Positions 7,094 to 11,330 of a DNA stretch of 20,815 nucleotides are shown here, one piece after another; the stretch's first letter is position 1, and the number at the start of each line of letters is the position of its first letter. The notes under the pieces are model-generated. The model was not told the origin of the DNA. It was given only the letters and a program-made list of their open reading frames with translations, and did no database searches. Both the position numbers and the translations under genes were made by a program. Origin of the DNA: a virus; the IMG/VR virus record IMGVR_UViG_3300034190_000408, positions 1-20,815 of that record, one strand, 5' to 3'.

Positions 7094-8089
7094 CTAGAAT
7101 AGTACGTCTTGATGGTTAACAGCCCACTTTGTAAACGCTTGCGTTGAAGCAAGGTCTGGATTCTTACGACTTGCATACGATACTGATAGAACTGAAAACT
7201 CAGGTGGCATACGCTCAGCATATGTCACAACACGTTCGAAGTTGTTCTCAGTTGCTCGTTCTGCAATAGCACCAGACAGTGCATACAACGTAGCAGGGTC
7301 ATCAGGAACCTCGGCTGTAGTAGGATTCATGATGATGTTGTCAGGATTTGGTAGCTTACGATATATCTTAACGAAACCTACAAACTCTGCTGCTGCACCT
7401 TCACCGACAGCACCCTTGAATGTTTCATACTCTGCTTCAGCAGGTACAATACCAAGTGCATCGGATACACCCTCAACCCATGAACGTGGTGTAGGGTTTT
7501 GGTCACGCTGTGCATCGAAGTCATGCAGTAAGTTAGGTCTGAATCGAATGAACGAGATAACCTCAGACTTGACACCATGGTCGATTGCCCAACTACACCA
7601 GTCATCAAGGTGAGTCTCAAGTTCATATACAGTTTCACGATTACGCAAGTGAGATAACACTCTGTTAGCACCTGCCCTGTCAGACTGTCTGTTACCTGTC
7701 GAGACAACCATCCAACCTTTCTTGAGTGGTTTACCATGTAGGTTTCTAGCTTGACAGATGTTAGCTAAGACTTTCTGTAAGTCTGCATTAGCTTGGTTCC
7801 TGTCATCGAAACATAAGATACCAGTGTCAGGTATGTCTGTCCTGTCATCTGATGGAAACCAATCAGGTAACTTGTAATGTAACATGTCATCACCATTGGG
7901 ATACATGATACCGAAGTCCTCTACTAGCATTGTAGGCATATGTTTCTCAATGAAACCTACGTCTAGTTCTTTAGCAACTTCTTCACAGATGGTTGTCTTA
8001 CCTCCTCCCGGAGATCCTTCAATCGCCGCTGTACGTTGAGTAGGGAACAGGGATTTAATAGTTGATTTTAGTAATGTAGCTCGCATCAT
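7094..8089 (-). CDS. MoxR/CobS-like AAA+ ATPase
   Basis: This AAA+ ATPase has a Walker A motif GSPGGGKTT (residues 25-33) and a Walker B motif ILCFDD (D95, D96; the second acid is Asp where Glu is usual). A sensor-1 like STGN (N133), an arginine-finger region RVLSHLRNR (143-151) and a sensor-2 like NPTPRSW (R202) follow. The region after Walker A, VEDFGIMYPNGDD, resembles the helix-2 insert area of MoxR/CobS proteins. The ATPase is expected to form a ring and act on the VWA protein encoded two genes downstream. Two ATGs lie in tandem; GGAGG is spaced better for the second (8086), so the protein may lack the first Met. The start overlaps the upstream stop by ATGA. Confidence 0.93.
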   Translation of the reverse strand: MMRATLLKSTIKSLFPTQRTAAIEGSPGGGKTTICEEVAKELDVGFIEKHMPTMLVEDFGIMYPNGDDMLHYKLPDWFPSDDRTDIPDTGILCFDDRNQANADLQKVLANICQARNLHGKPLKKGWMVVSTGNRQSDRAGANRVLSHLRNRETVYELETHLDDWCSWAIDHGVKSEVISFIRFRPNLLHDFDAQRDQNPTPRSWVEGVSDALGIVPAEAEYETFKGAVGEGAAAEFVGFVKIYRKLPNPDNIIMNPTTAEVPDDPATLYALSGAIAERATENNFERVVTYAERMPPEFSVLSVSYASRKNPDLASTQAFTKWAVNHQDVLF

Positions 8090-8265
8090 TTACCTCCTTT
8101 GTATTTACGATGGTCAGGGCCATAGGTAACAACTTGTTTACCTACCCTACTAGCTTTGGCAATCATCTTGTCGTGGAAGGTTAATGGATTGCCGTCATCA
8201 TCCTTCACTATTGCTCCACCTTTCGAATGCTTAAGCATGAAAAGTTTCAGTGCAGTTTTTGTCAT
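8086..8265 (-). CDS. small basic hypothetical protein, 59 residues
   Basis: The likely start is the ATG at 8265, which overlaps the stop of the upstream 58-residue gene (ATGA) and has GGAG 10 bases away. A longer in-frame start at 8322 lies in the coding sequence of that neighbour and has no support. The product is basic (MTKTALKLFMLKHSKGGAIV, then FHDKMIAKASRVGKQ) and ends in DHRKYKGGK, with an acidic turn DDDGNP between. No membrane segment or known motif is visible. It precedes the AAA+ gene with a 4-base overlap, so it is co-translated with it. Function unknown. Confidence 0.75.
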   Translation of the reverse strand: MTKTALKLFMLKHSKGGAIVKDDDGNPLTFHDKMIAKASRVGKQVVTYGPDHRKYKGGK

Positions 8266-8438
8266 GGTATTAATACTCCAATGAACTCGGTTGGTGTTAT
8301 ACAAGAGTTGTAAGCAGTCCAATACTGTTCATCCCATGACTCACAACCGAGCATGAAATTGATTAGGGTGAACATTATTAACAGAGTGAATACAACGATT
8401 AAGATGGTAGCACCAATGTACTGTAAACTTTTGTACAT
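8262..8438 (-). CDS. small single-pass membrane protein, 58 residues
   Basis: Reading the minus strand from the ATG at 8438 gives MYKSLQYIGATILIVVFTLL and a continuing hydrophobic run to about residue 30 (one transmembrane helix). Then comes a Cys/Trp/Tyr-rich tail (CESWDEQYWTAYNSC, two cysteines at about 32 and 46) and a hydrophobic end FIGVLIP. A second in-frame ATG directly upstream (8441) is closer to AGGA; 8438 has better spacing. The stop overlaps the next start by ATGA, and the start region overlaps the stop of the preceding tiny gene. Coupled overlaps on both sides support translation. A MLGC at the end of the hydrophobic run only loosely resembles a lipobox. A spanin-, holin- or host-membrane role cannot be decided. 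Confidence 0.65.
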   Translation of the reverse strand: MYKSLQYIGATILIVVFTLLIMFTLINFMLGCESWDEQYWTAYNSCITPTEFIGVLIP

Positions 8439-8533
8439 CATAGTCCTACCGATTGTGCAAAGCTATACAGTAAGTAATATATAAACCCACCGATACCTCC
8501 TGCAACAATTCCATATATTATCCAAGATTTCAT
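8438..8533 (-). CDS. micro membrane protein, 31 residues
   Basis: A 31-codon frame with a strong GGAGGT ribosome site 8 bases before its ATG. Its start overlaps the zinc-ribbon gene stop by ATGA, and its own stop overlaps the start of the 58-residue membrane protein gene. The product is MKSWIIYGIVAGGIGGFIYY followed by LLYSFAQSVGL. It is almost entirely one transmembrane helix with a glycine-rich GGIGG core, typical of small oligomerising membrane peptides. It could act in lysis or membrane modification or support its neighbour. Nothing identifies a specific family. Confidence 0.65.
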   Translation of the reverse strand: MKSWIIYGIVAGGIGGFIYYLLYSFAQSVGL

Positions 8534-8730
8534 TTTACTAAACCTCCTTTCGTATTGAAACCAATCAAGTCCTTACGATTGGTCACTAACATGTAGTTAG
8601 ATTTGTGCATTGGTAGTACAGTATGCACTACCTTTTGAGCTTCCTTGTCACCACAAATCATGCAAGTAGTGTATCCTAAACTTACACGTTTGTCATGTAT
8701 ATCTGCATCACACATTACACATTGAGACAT
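8530..8730 (-). CDS. small zinc-ribbon protein, 66 residues
   Basis: The start at 8730 has GGAGGT 4 bases upstream; the longer frame from 8787 runs across a terminator hairpin and is rejected. Two CxxC pairs, CVMC (C4, C7) and CMIC (C23, C26), about 15 residues apart form a four-cysteine zinc-binding site. The second half contains VVHTVLPMHKSNYMLVTNRK and ends FNTKGGLVK. The zinc ribbon suggests nucleic-acid or protein binding. Small proteins with CxxC pairs and an HKSNY-like tail seem familiar from marine phages, but I know no function. It heads a chain of four overlapping micro-genes leading to the AAA+ gene. Confidence 0.75.
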   Translation of the reverse strand: MSQCVMCDADIHDKRVSLGYTTCMICGDKEAQKVVHTVLPMHKSNYMLVTNRKDLIGFNTKGGLVK

Positions 8731-8761
8731 ATAAACCTCCATAAATTGATTAATGAAACAC

Positions 8762-8794
8762 GAAAAGGGAGAGCAGTAATACACCACTCTCCCT
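8762..8794 (-). terminator. terminator-like hairpin after the 96-residue gene
   Basis: On the minus strand AGGGAGAG (8794-8787) pairs with CTCTCCCT (8773-8766) across a 13-base loop. It is followed by a short run of T (TTTTCG in total). It sits 8 bases after the stop of the 96-residue gene. The long loop and short T run suggest partial termination, letting some transcription continue into the downstream operon, for which I see no separate promoter. Confidence 0.65.
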
Positions 8795-8802
8795 GATTAT
8801 GA

Positions 8803-9093
8803 TTAAGCAAGTTTCTCAACCTTGCTCTTAGTGCCAGTTGTAGATGTTGGTAAGAATGCTACATAAGGAGCACCCCAACGATTCACTAGTAACATTGCTT
8901 TCAAGTCACCAGTATTAGATTCAGGTATGAAGAAGTTTACTTCAGCCTTCAACTTTGTACCAAGCTCTGTCATTGTCTTTGAAAGCTCATCAACTGATTC
9001 AGCATTGAACTGCCCCTCAGGATCTGCCTTTACAACAATGTTATTCTTAGTGTTCTTAAAGATTGATACATTACCTTCGTATATTTTAGCCAT
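8803..9093 (-). CDS. early small protein, paralogue A, 96 residues
   Basis: This gene and the one at 9984-10277 encode related proteins. Shared features are the start (M-x-x-I-x-EGNVS, then NTK), a central EL..x..EL helix, a C-terminal LL.x.R.G.P....LP core and the final KSKVxKLA. The fold appears to be a short beta sheet (EGNVSIF, NIVVKAD), a helix (ESVDELSKTMTELG) and a beta hairpin (AMLLVNRW, APYVAFLP). The start has GGAGGT and the leader AACTGGAGGTC, also used by the paralogue. The gene has terminator-like structures on both sides, so it is likely expressed at a level of its own. Function unknown; single-stranded DNA binding or host takeover are open guesses without motif support. Confidence 0.85.
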   Translation of the reverse strand: MAKIYEGNVSIFKNTKNNIVVKADPEGQFNAESVDELSKTMTELGTKLKAEVNFFIPESNTGDLKAMLLVNRWGAPYVAFLPTSTTGTKSKVEKLA

Positions 9094-9155
9094 ATTGACC
9101 TCCAGTTAAGTTAAGTTAAATACCCCTTGATGAATTGTATTAAAACAATCCCCGA

Positions 9156-9185
9156 GAGGCTTCGCCAGTTTGGGCGACGAGCCTC
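9156..9185. other. GC-rich hairpin in the leader of paralogue A
   Basis: GAGGCTTCGCC (9156-9166) can pair with GGCGA (9173-9177) and AGCCTC (9180-9185), with a 6-base loop and a 2-base CG bulge. The hairpin lies about 65 bases upstream of the start of the 96-residue gene, inside its probable leader. It has no T run on either side, so it is not a standard terminator. It could stabilise the transcript or act as a protein-binding site. Confidence 0.5.
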
Positions 9186-9337
9186 GATTTGTCAAGTTTG
9201 GCCCCGTACACAGAGAAAGCGTCAAGTTTAAACTACTAATTATCTACTGGTGGGTGGCACTATCTGTGTGTATGTTGTGGTTTATATAGGGTTAGTAGAT
9301 AGGTGTAATCGTTTGTTTGTAAGGGGTTGAGAGGAAG

Positions 9338-9574
9338 TATCTAAAGTATCTAAGTTTTAGAAAGTAATCTTTAACTACGCAAATTTCCTTATATTACACT
9401 AGATTTAGATTTGGAGAGTGATGTATGTAAATTTAATAGATAATTTAGATAGTTTAGATAGTATTCTCCTGCGTATATGGTGTAAACCCGCGTTAACAAA
9501 GGACATTTGGTTATTCTGTTGTAAACTTTCGCTATCTAAAACTCAACATGTTGTGTCAAGTATGCTTTTAGATA
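9338..9574. repeat. iteron-like cluster of TTTAGATA octamers
   Basis: Exact copies lie at 9444-9451 and 9453-9460 (plus), 9567-9574 (plus), and as TATCTAAA at 9338-9345 and 9533-9540 (minus orientation). Close variants are TATCTAAG at 9347-9354 and TTTAGATT at 9404-9411. Two pairs are head-to-tail 9-base repeats: AGTATCTAA twice at 9336-9353, and TTTAGATAG twice at 9444-9461. Such short clustered repeats in an intergenic region are typical of initiator- or regulator-binding sites. Low complexity of AT-rich DNA could add some chance copies. Confidence 0.55.
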
Positions 9575-9582
9575 CTAGATAG
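9421..9582 (+). CDS. possible 53-residue protein in the central region
   Basis: An ATG preceded by TTGGAGAGTG opens a 53-codon frame ending at TAG. The product starts MYVNLIDNLDSLDSILLRIW and continues with TKDIWLFCCKLSLSKTQHVV before ending SSMLLDTR. The LDSLDS section is encoded by the tandem TTTAGATAG repeats. The segment around LSLSKTQHVVSSML has a weak helix-turn-helix look (a small residue turn followed by S/T-K-T and a hydrophobic helix). If real it would be the only plus-strand gene left of the terminase, possibly a short regulator. Evidence against: isolation, short length, and overlap with DNA repeats that could have their own function. Confidence 0.35.
   Translation: MYVNLIDNLDSLDSILLRIWCKPALTKDIWLFCCKLSLSKTQHVVSSMLLDTR
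9458..9486 (-). promoter_or_regulatory. candidate minus-strand sigma-70 promoter
   Basis: On the minus strand TTTACA (9486-9481) is followed after 17 bases by TACTAT (9463-9458). These match 5 of 6 and 4 of 6 consensus positions. It would drive paralogue A and perhaps, by read-through, the replication operon. It lies between TTTAGATA copies, so a protein bound there could control it. The leader would be about 360 bases long, which is unusual and lowers confidence. Confidence 0.35.
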
Positions 9583-9709
9583 TTGTATAACTTTACACCA
9601 AATGAGCCACAACCTGTAAACTAAAGGTTTAACTTGACGTTTAATCTAAGATAATGTCGTGCCGAAACCCCCCGACGTATGGGATATATATTATTAAAAA
9701 ATAAAAGAC

Positions 9710-9741
9710 AAAAAAAAGAGAGAGCCTTGGTAGACTCCCTC
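9710..9741 (-). terminator. Rho-independent terminator of the 60-residue gene transcript
   Basis: On the minus strand GAGGGAG (9741-9735) pairs with CTCTCTC (9724-9718), with one G-T wobble and a 10-base loop, followed directly by eight T residues (9717-9710). It begins 8 bases after the stop of the 60-residue gene. This is the clearest terminator of the left arm. It implies that the two genes at 9750-10277 form a separate transcript. Confidence 0.8.
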
Positions 9742-9749
9742 CGTTCTTC

Positions 9750-9932
9750 TTACTGTGGTTTCCTAGCTGGGTTGTATGAGACTGTTACATTGTCTGCTTC
9801 GATCTCTGTGTCATGCTTCAGCTTGAATGCTAGGTTCTTGGCGTCAGCTTCCTTGTAGTACCATCTTGAGAAAAGGTTTCCGTATTCAATCCAATCTACT
9901 CGGTACTCTCTTTTACAATCTTTCATTGACAT
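9750..9932 (-). CDS. small hypothetical protein, 60 residues
   Basis: The ATG at 9932 has GGAG 6 bases upstream within the leader word AACTGGAG that is also used by the two paralogues. The product is charged and aromatic (KREYRVDWIEYGNLFSRWYY), followed by a Lys-rich helix (EADAKNLAFKLKHD) and a short beta strand (ADNVTVSYNP). It is soluble without metal motifs. A hairpin precedes it and a strong terminator follows it, so it is the last gene of a two-gene early transcript. Function unknown. Confidence 0.75.
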   Translation of the reverse strand: MSMKDCKREYRVDWIEYGNLFSRWYYKEADAKNLAFKLKHDTEIEADNVTVSYNPARKPQ

Positions 9933-9952
9933 AATTGTCTCCAGTTTGTTGT

Positions 9953-9974
9953 GAGGGGAGATTGCTCTCCCCTC
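9953..9974 (-). other. perfect 9-base-pair intercistronic hairpin
   Basis: GAGGGGAGA (9953-9961) and TCTCCCCTC (9966-9974) form a perfect stem with a 4-base TTGC loop, between the 97-residue and 60-residue genes. No T run follows on the minus strand. It may therefore be a transcript-stabilising or processing hairpin protecting the upstream message, or an attenuator. Confidence 0.6.
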
Positions 9975-9983
9975 GGGGTTAAG

Positions 9984-10277
9984 TTAGGCTAGCTTTGTCA
10001 CTTTTGACTTGGCTTGACCCTCGGCCTTTGGTGGCAAGATAGTAATTCTAGGATTACCGTATCTGTCCGCCATTAGTAGAACATCAGTTCCACCGTCGGC
10101 CTTGAAGAAACTCCACTTATGTAGTGGCATTTTCTTCGCCTTACTAAGTTCCTGAGCCTTAGCGTACAGTTCCTTAGCGTTAGTTGAATTCCAAGCGCCG
10201 TTTAGGTCGCGCTTCAGGGCAATCTCACCCTTGGTGTTAGCAACTAGGCTAACATTACCTTCAAAGATTCTACTCAT
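9984..10277 (-). CDS. early small protein, paralogue B, 97 residues
   Basis: This is the first gene of the left arm and a clear relative of the 96-residue protein at 8803-9093. It shares EGNVS near the N-terminus, NTK, and LMADRYGNP aligning with LLVNRWGAP. The final KSKVTKLA matches KSKVEKLA. Its start uses the same AACTGGAGGTC leader. The middle is basic (KAQELSKAKKMPLHKWSFFK), unlike the more acidic paralogue A, so the pair may have diverged in partner. It is driven by a good minus-strand promoter about 70 bases upstream, so it is likely among the earliest and strongest expressed genes. Function unknown. Confidence 0.85.
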   Translation of the reverse strand: MSRIFEGNVSLVANTKGEIALKRDLNGAWNSTNAKELYAKAQELSKAKKMPLHKWSFFKADGGTDVLLMADRYGNPRITILPPKAEGQAKSKVTKLA

Positions 10278-10294
10278 GTAGACCTCCAGTTGTT

Positions 10295-10339
10295 AGTCAG
10301 TATTCCCGCTGACTGTTCGGGTATCAACGTTTTGTTGAT
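10295..10339 (-). other. two small hairpins in the leader of paralogue B
   Basis: ATCAAC (10323-10328) and GTTGAT (10334-10339) form a 6-base stem with a 5-base loop, just downstream of the minus-strand -10 box. AGTCAG (10295-10300) and CTGACT (10309-10314) form a second 6-base stem with an 8-base loop. Both lie in the transcript leader before the GGAGGT site. The first overlaps the expected transcription start, so it could also be an operator. Confidence 0.4.
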
Positions 10340-10340
10340 G

Positions 10341-10430
10341 ATTTAACTATGGATTAAATTTACACGTTTGTCAAGTATGCCCTATTTATGCCACTTATAC
10401 GCGCCTTATATTTTGACTATTGGATTAAAT
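10341..10430. repeat. direct repeat TTTRACTAT-(T)GGATTAAAT
   Basis: TTTAACTATGGATTAAAT (10342-10359) recurs about 70 bases on as TTTGACTATTGGATTAAAT (10412-10430), differing by one substitution and one inserted T. The first copy covers the -10 box of the leftward promoter. The arrangement suggests paired binding sites of a regulator between the divergent transcripts. Confidence 0.5.
10346..10374 (-). promoter_or_regulatory. minus-strand sigma-70 promoter for the early genes
   Basis: On the minus strand TTGACA (10374-10369) is a perfect -35, followed after 17 bases by CATAGT (10351-10346), 4 of 6 in the -10. It is preceded by GCATAC, giving the CTTGAC word favoured in alphaproteobacterial promoters. 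The same 12-base word, as TGTCAAGTATGC on the plus strand, recurs at 9554-9565. It points leftward at the 97-residue gene, with a leader of about 60 to 70 bases. Confidence 0.65.
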
Positions 10431-10434
10431 GGCA

Positions 10435-10471
10435 GGGGGGTACATGGACACGCAACCGACCCCTCCCCCCC
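10435..10471. other. G6 / C7 tract upstream of terminase
   Basis: GGGGGG (10435-10440) and CCCC-T-CCCCCCC (10460-10471) flank a 19-base segment in otherwise AT-rich intergenic DNA, about 100 bases before the terminase small subunit. They can form a strong stem. There is no T run on either side. Possible roles are a packaging recognition or cleavage site, or a barrier between divergent transcripts; neither is shown. Confidence 0.4.
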
Positions 10472-10531
10472 ATATAAGTAAACCTCACATAACAAGACCC
10501 AAAAAATCCAAGTGTAAAGTTTCACAAATTG

Positions 10532-10559
10532 TTGACAGCGGAGTAATTTTAGGCATAAT
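10532..10559 (+). promoter_or_regulatory. strong plus-strand sigma-70 promoter for the terminase genes
   Basis: A perfect TTGACA (10532-10537) is followed after 16 bases by CATAAT (10554-10559), 5 of 6. Transcription would begin near 10566, only about 3 bases before the ATG of the terminase gene, so the message would be nearly leaderless. An imperfect palindrome GTGTAAAGTTTCAC (10512-10525) lies just upstream of the -35 and may be an operator. Confidence 0.7.
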
Positions 10560-10568
10560 GTTTTAGTT

Positions 10569-11045
10569 ATGGACACTATACCTTTGAAACATACAAAGTG
10601 GTCTGACCGTTTCGCCTTCGATACAGCGCTTATGCTAGAAGGCAGCGGAGAGACTTTAGACGAAGTAAAAGATCGGCATAAGATTACTGCCGAGGATATA
10701 CTTGTGTTTAATAAAGATCCTATATTTCTTAAGAAGGTAACTTCTTATAGAGATGAGATTAAAGAGAAAGGCATGACTTTCAAATTGAAAGCTCGTGCTC
10801 AAGCAGAAGAACTACTAACAACCTCTTGGAGTTTAATCCACAGTCCAGATACTTCGGCTGCGGTTAAAGCTGACCTTATTAAATCCACAGTTAAGTGGGG
10901 TGGGCTTGAACCTAAGGGCGACATTACAACGGAGGGTGCAGGTGGAGGAGTTAAAATTACAATCAATCTCGGAGGACAAGAACATCCAGCAACTGTTATC
11001 GACGCTGAAGCAGTTGAAGACACAACAGCGATTGGAAGTTCTTAA
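10569..11045 (+). CDS. terminase small subunit-like protein
   Basis: At 158 residues, helical and charged, this protein fits a small terminase subunit, the DNA-recognition component of the packaging motor. The N-terminal region contains SDRFAFDTALMLEGSGETLD and then VKDRHKITAEDILVF, resembling the helix-turn-helix DNA-binding start of such proteins. A central helical oligomerisation region (KARAQAEELLTTSWSLIHSP, then AAVKADLIKSTVKWGG) and a Gly/acid-rich tail follow. The gene stands two small genes before the large subunit, the normal order. No ribosome site precedes the ATG and a promoter lies immediately upstream, so leaderless initiation is likely. Assignment rests on position and architecture more than on sequence signature. 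Confidence 0.75.
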   Translation: MDTIPLKHTKWSDRFAFDTALMLEGSGETLDEVKDRHKITAEDILVFNKDPIFLKKVTSYRDEIKEKGMTFKLKARAQAEELLTTSWSLIHSPDTSAAVKADLIKSTVKWGGLEPKGDITTEGAGGGVKITINLGGQEHPATVIDAEAVEDTTAIGSS

Positions 11046-11223
11046 AAATTTCACAGATTCATATGAAGGGAGTAGGTCAACATCATTTGACACTATCTCA
11101 GACTATGATAATTTCACTTACAAATTAGTAAAATTAGGTATATCTTATAAAACTAAAATTCTGAAAAGAAAGAATATACCAACGCAGTATATAGTTATAC
11201 TGTTAGAAAAGGAGGAAGCATGA
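11032..11223 (+). CDS. small hypothetical protein without ATG start, about 63 residues
   Basis: An open frame ends at 11223, overlapping the next gene start by ATGA, and covers the space between the small-subunit stop and that start. It has no in-frame ATG. I choose TTG at 11032, which gives MEVLKNFTDSYEGSRSTSFD and continues with YKLVKLGISYKTKILKRKN to LLEKEEA. GTG at 10900 would also work but lies deep in the terminase gene. No good ribosome site is seen for either, so the start is uncertain and translation may be coupled to the gene it overlaps. The C-terminal half is basic and beta-like. Function unknown. Confidence 0.5.
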   Translation: MEVLKNFTDSYEGSRSTSFDTISDYDNFTYKLVKLGISYKTKILKRKNIPTQYIVILLEKEEA

Positions 11224-11330
11224 TTATATTTGGTCATACGCCTCGAGAGTGGACGAGACGAGTAAGGTATCATAAGAAACCTATCATTGCTTGTGTTGTT
11301 AGTTTCATTCTTGGCGCGGTTATTTTCTAA
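11220..11330 (+). CDS. micro membrane protein, 36 residues
   Basis: An ATG with an excellent AAAAGGAGG site 4 bases away opens a 36-codon frame. Its stop shares one base with the terminase large subunit start (TAATG). The product has a basic N-terminus (MIIFGHTPREWTRRVRYHKK) and one C-terminal transmembrane helix (IIACVVSFILGAVIF). By the positive-inside rule, the N-terminus would be cytoplasmic. The overlaps on both sides argue strongly for translation. A holin-like or membrane-anchoring role is possible; its place between the terminase subunits is unusual for a lysis gene. Confidence 0.7.
   Translation: MIIFGHTPREWTRRVRYHKKPIIACVVSFILGAVIF

Larger units (their letters stand above)
9094..9749. 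other. central intergenic region with repeats, hairpin, promoter candidate and terminator
   Basis: About 650 bases with no long gene on either strand. It is AT-rich in the middle and contains five exact TTTAGATA octamers, a GC-rich hairpin near the left end, a minus-strand promoter candidate, a perfect 9-base inverted repeat (TGGTGTAAA at 9478-9486 and TTTACACCA at 9592-9600), a 10-base palindrome CAACATGTTG (9544-9553), several CTTGAC words on both strands and a minus-strand terminator at the right end. A 53-residue plus-strand frame overlaps the repeats. This composition fits a replication origin or control region; which of these it is cannot be decided from sequence alone. Confidence 0.6.

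Noticed and set aside
7242-7737. Frames of 119-123 codons on both strands inside the AAA+ gene
   Set aside because: Both are shadows of the ATPase gene, whose Walker and sensor motifs prove the real frame.
8266-8322. Extended N-terminus for the 59-residue gene
   Set aside because: The extra codons lie in the 58-residue membrane protein gene; the ATGA overlap supports 8265.
8262-8533. Spanin pair (i-spanin/o-spanin) reading of the two membrane micro-genes
   Set aside because: The 31-residue peptide has no periplasmic coiled coil and MLGC is a poor lipobox; kept only as small membrane proteins.
8731-8787. Extended N-terminus for the zinc-ribbon protein
   Set aside because: It would cross a terminator hairpin; GGAGGT is placed for the ATG at 8730.
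10435-10471. G6/C7 element as a transcription terminator
   Set aside because: No T run follows on either strand, and it lies upstream of both divergent transcripts where none is needed.
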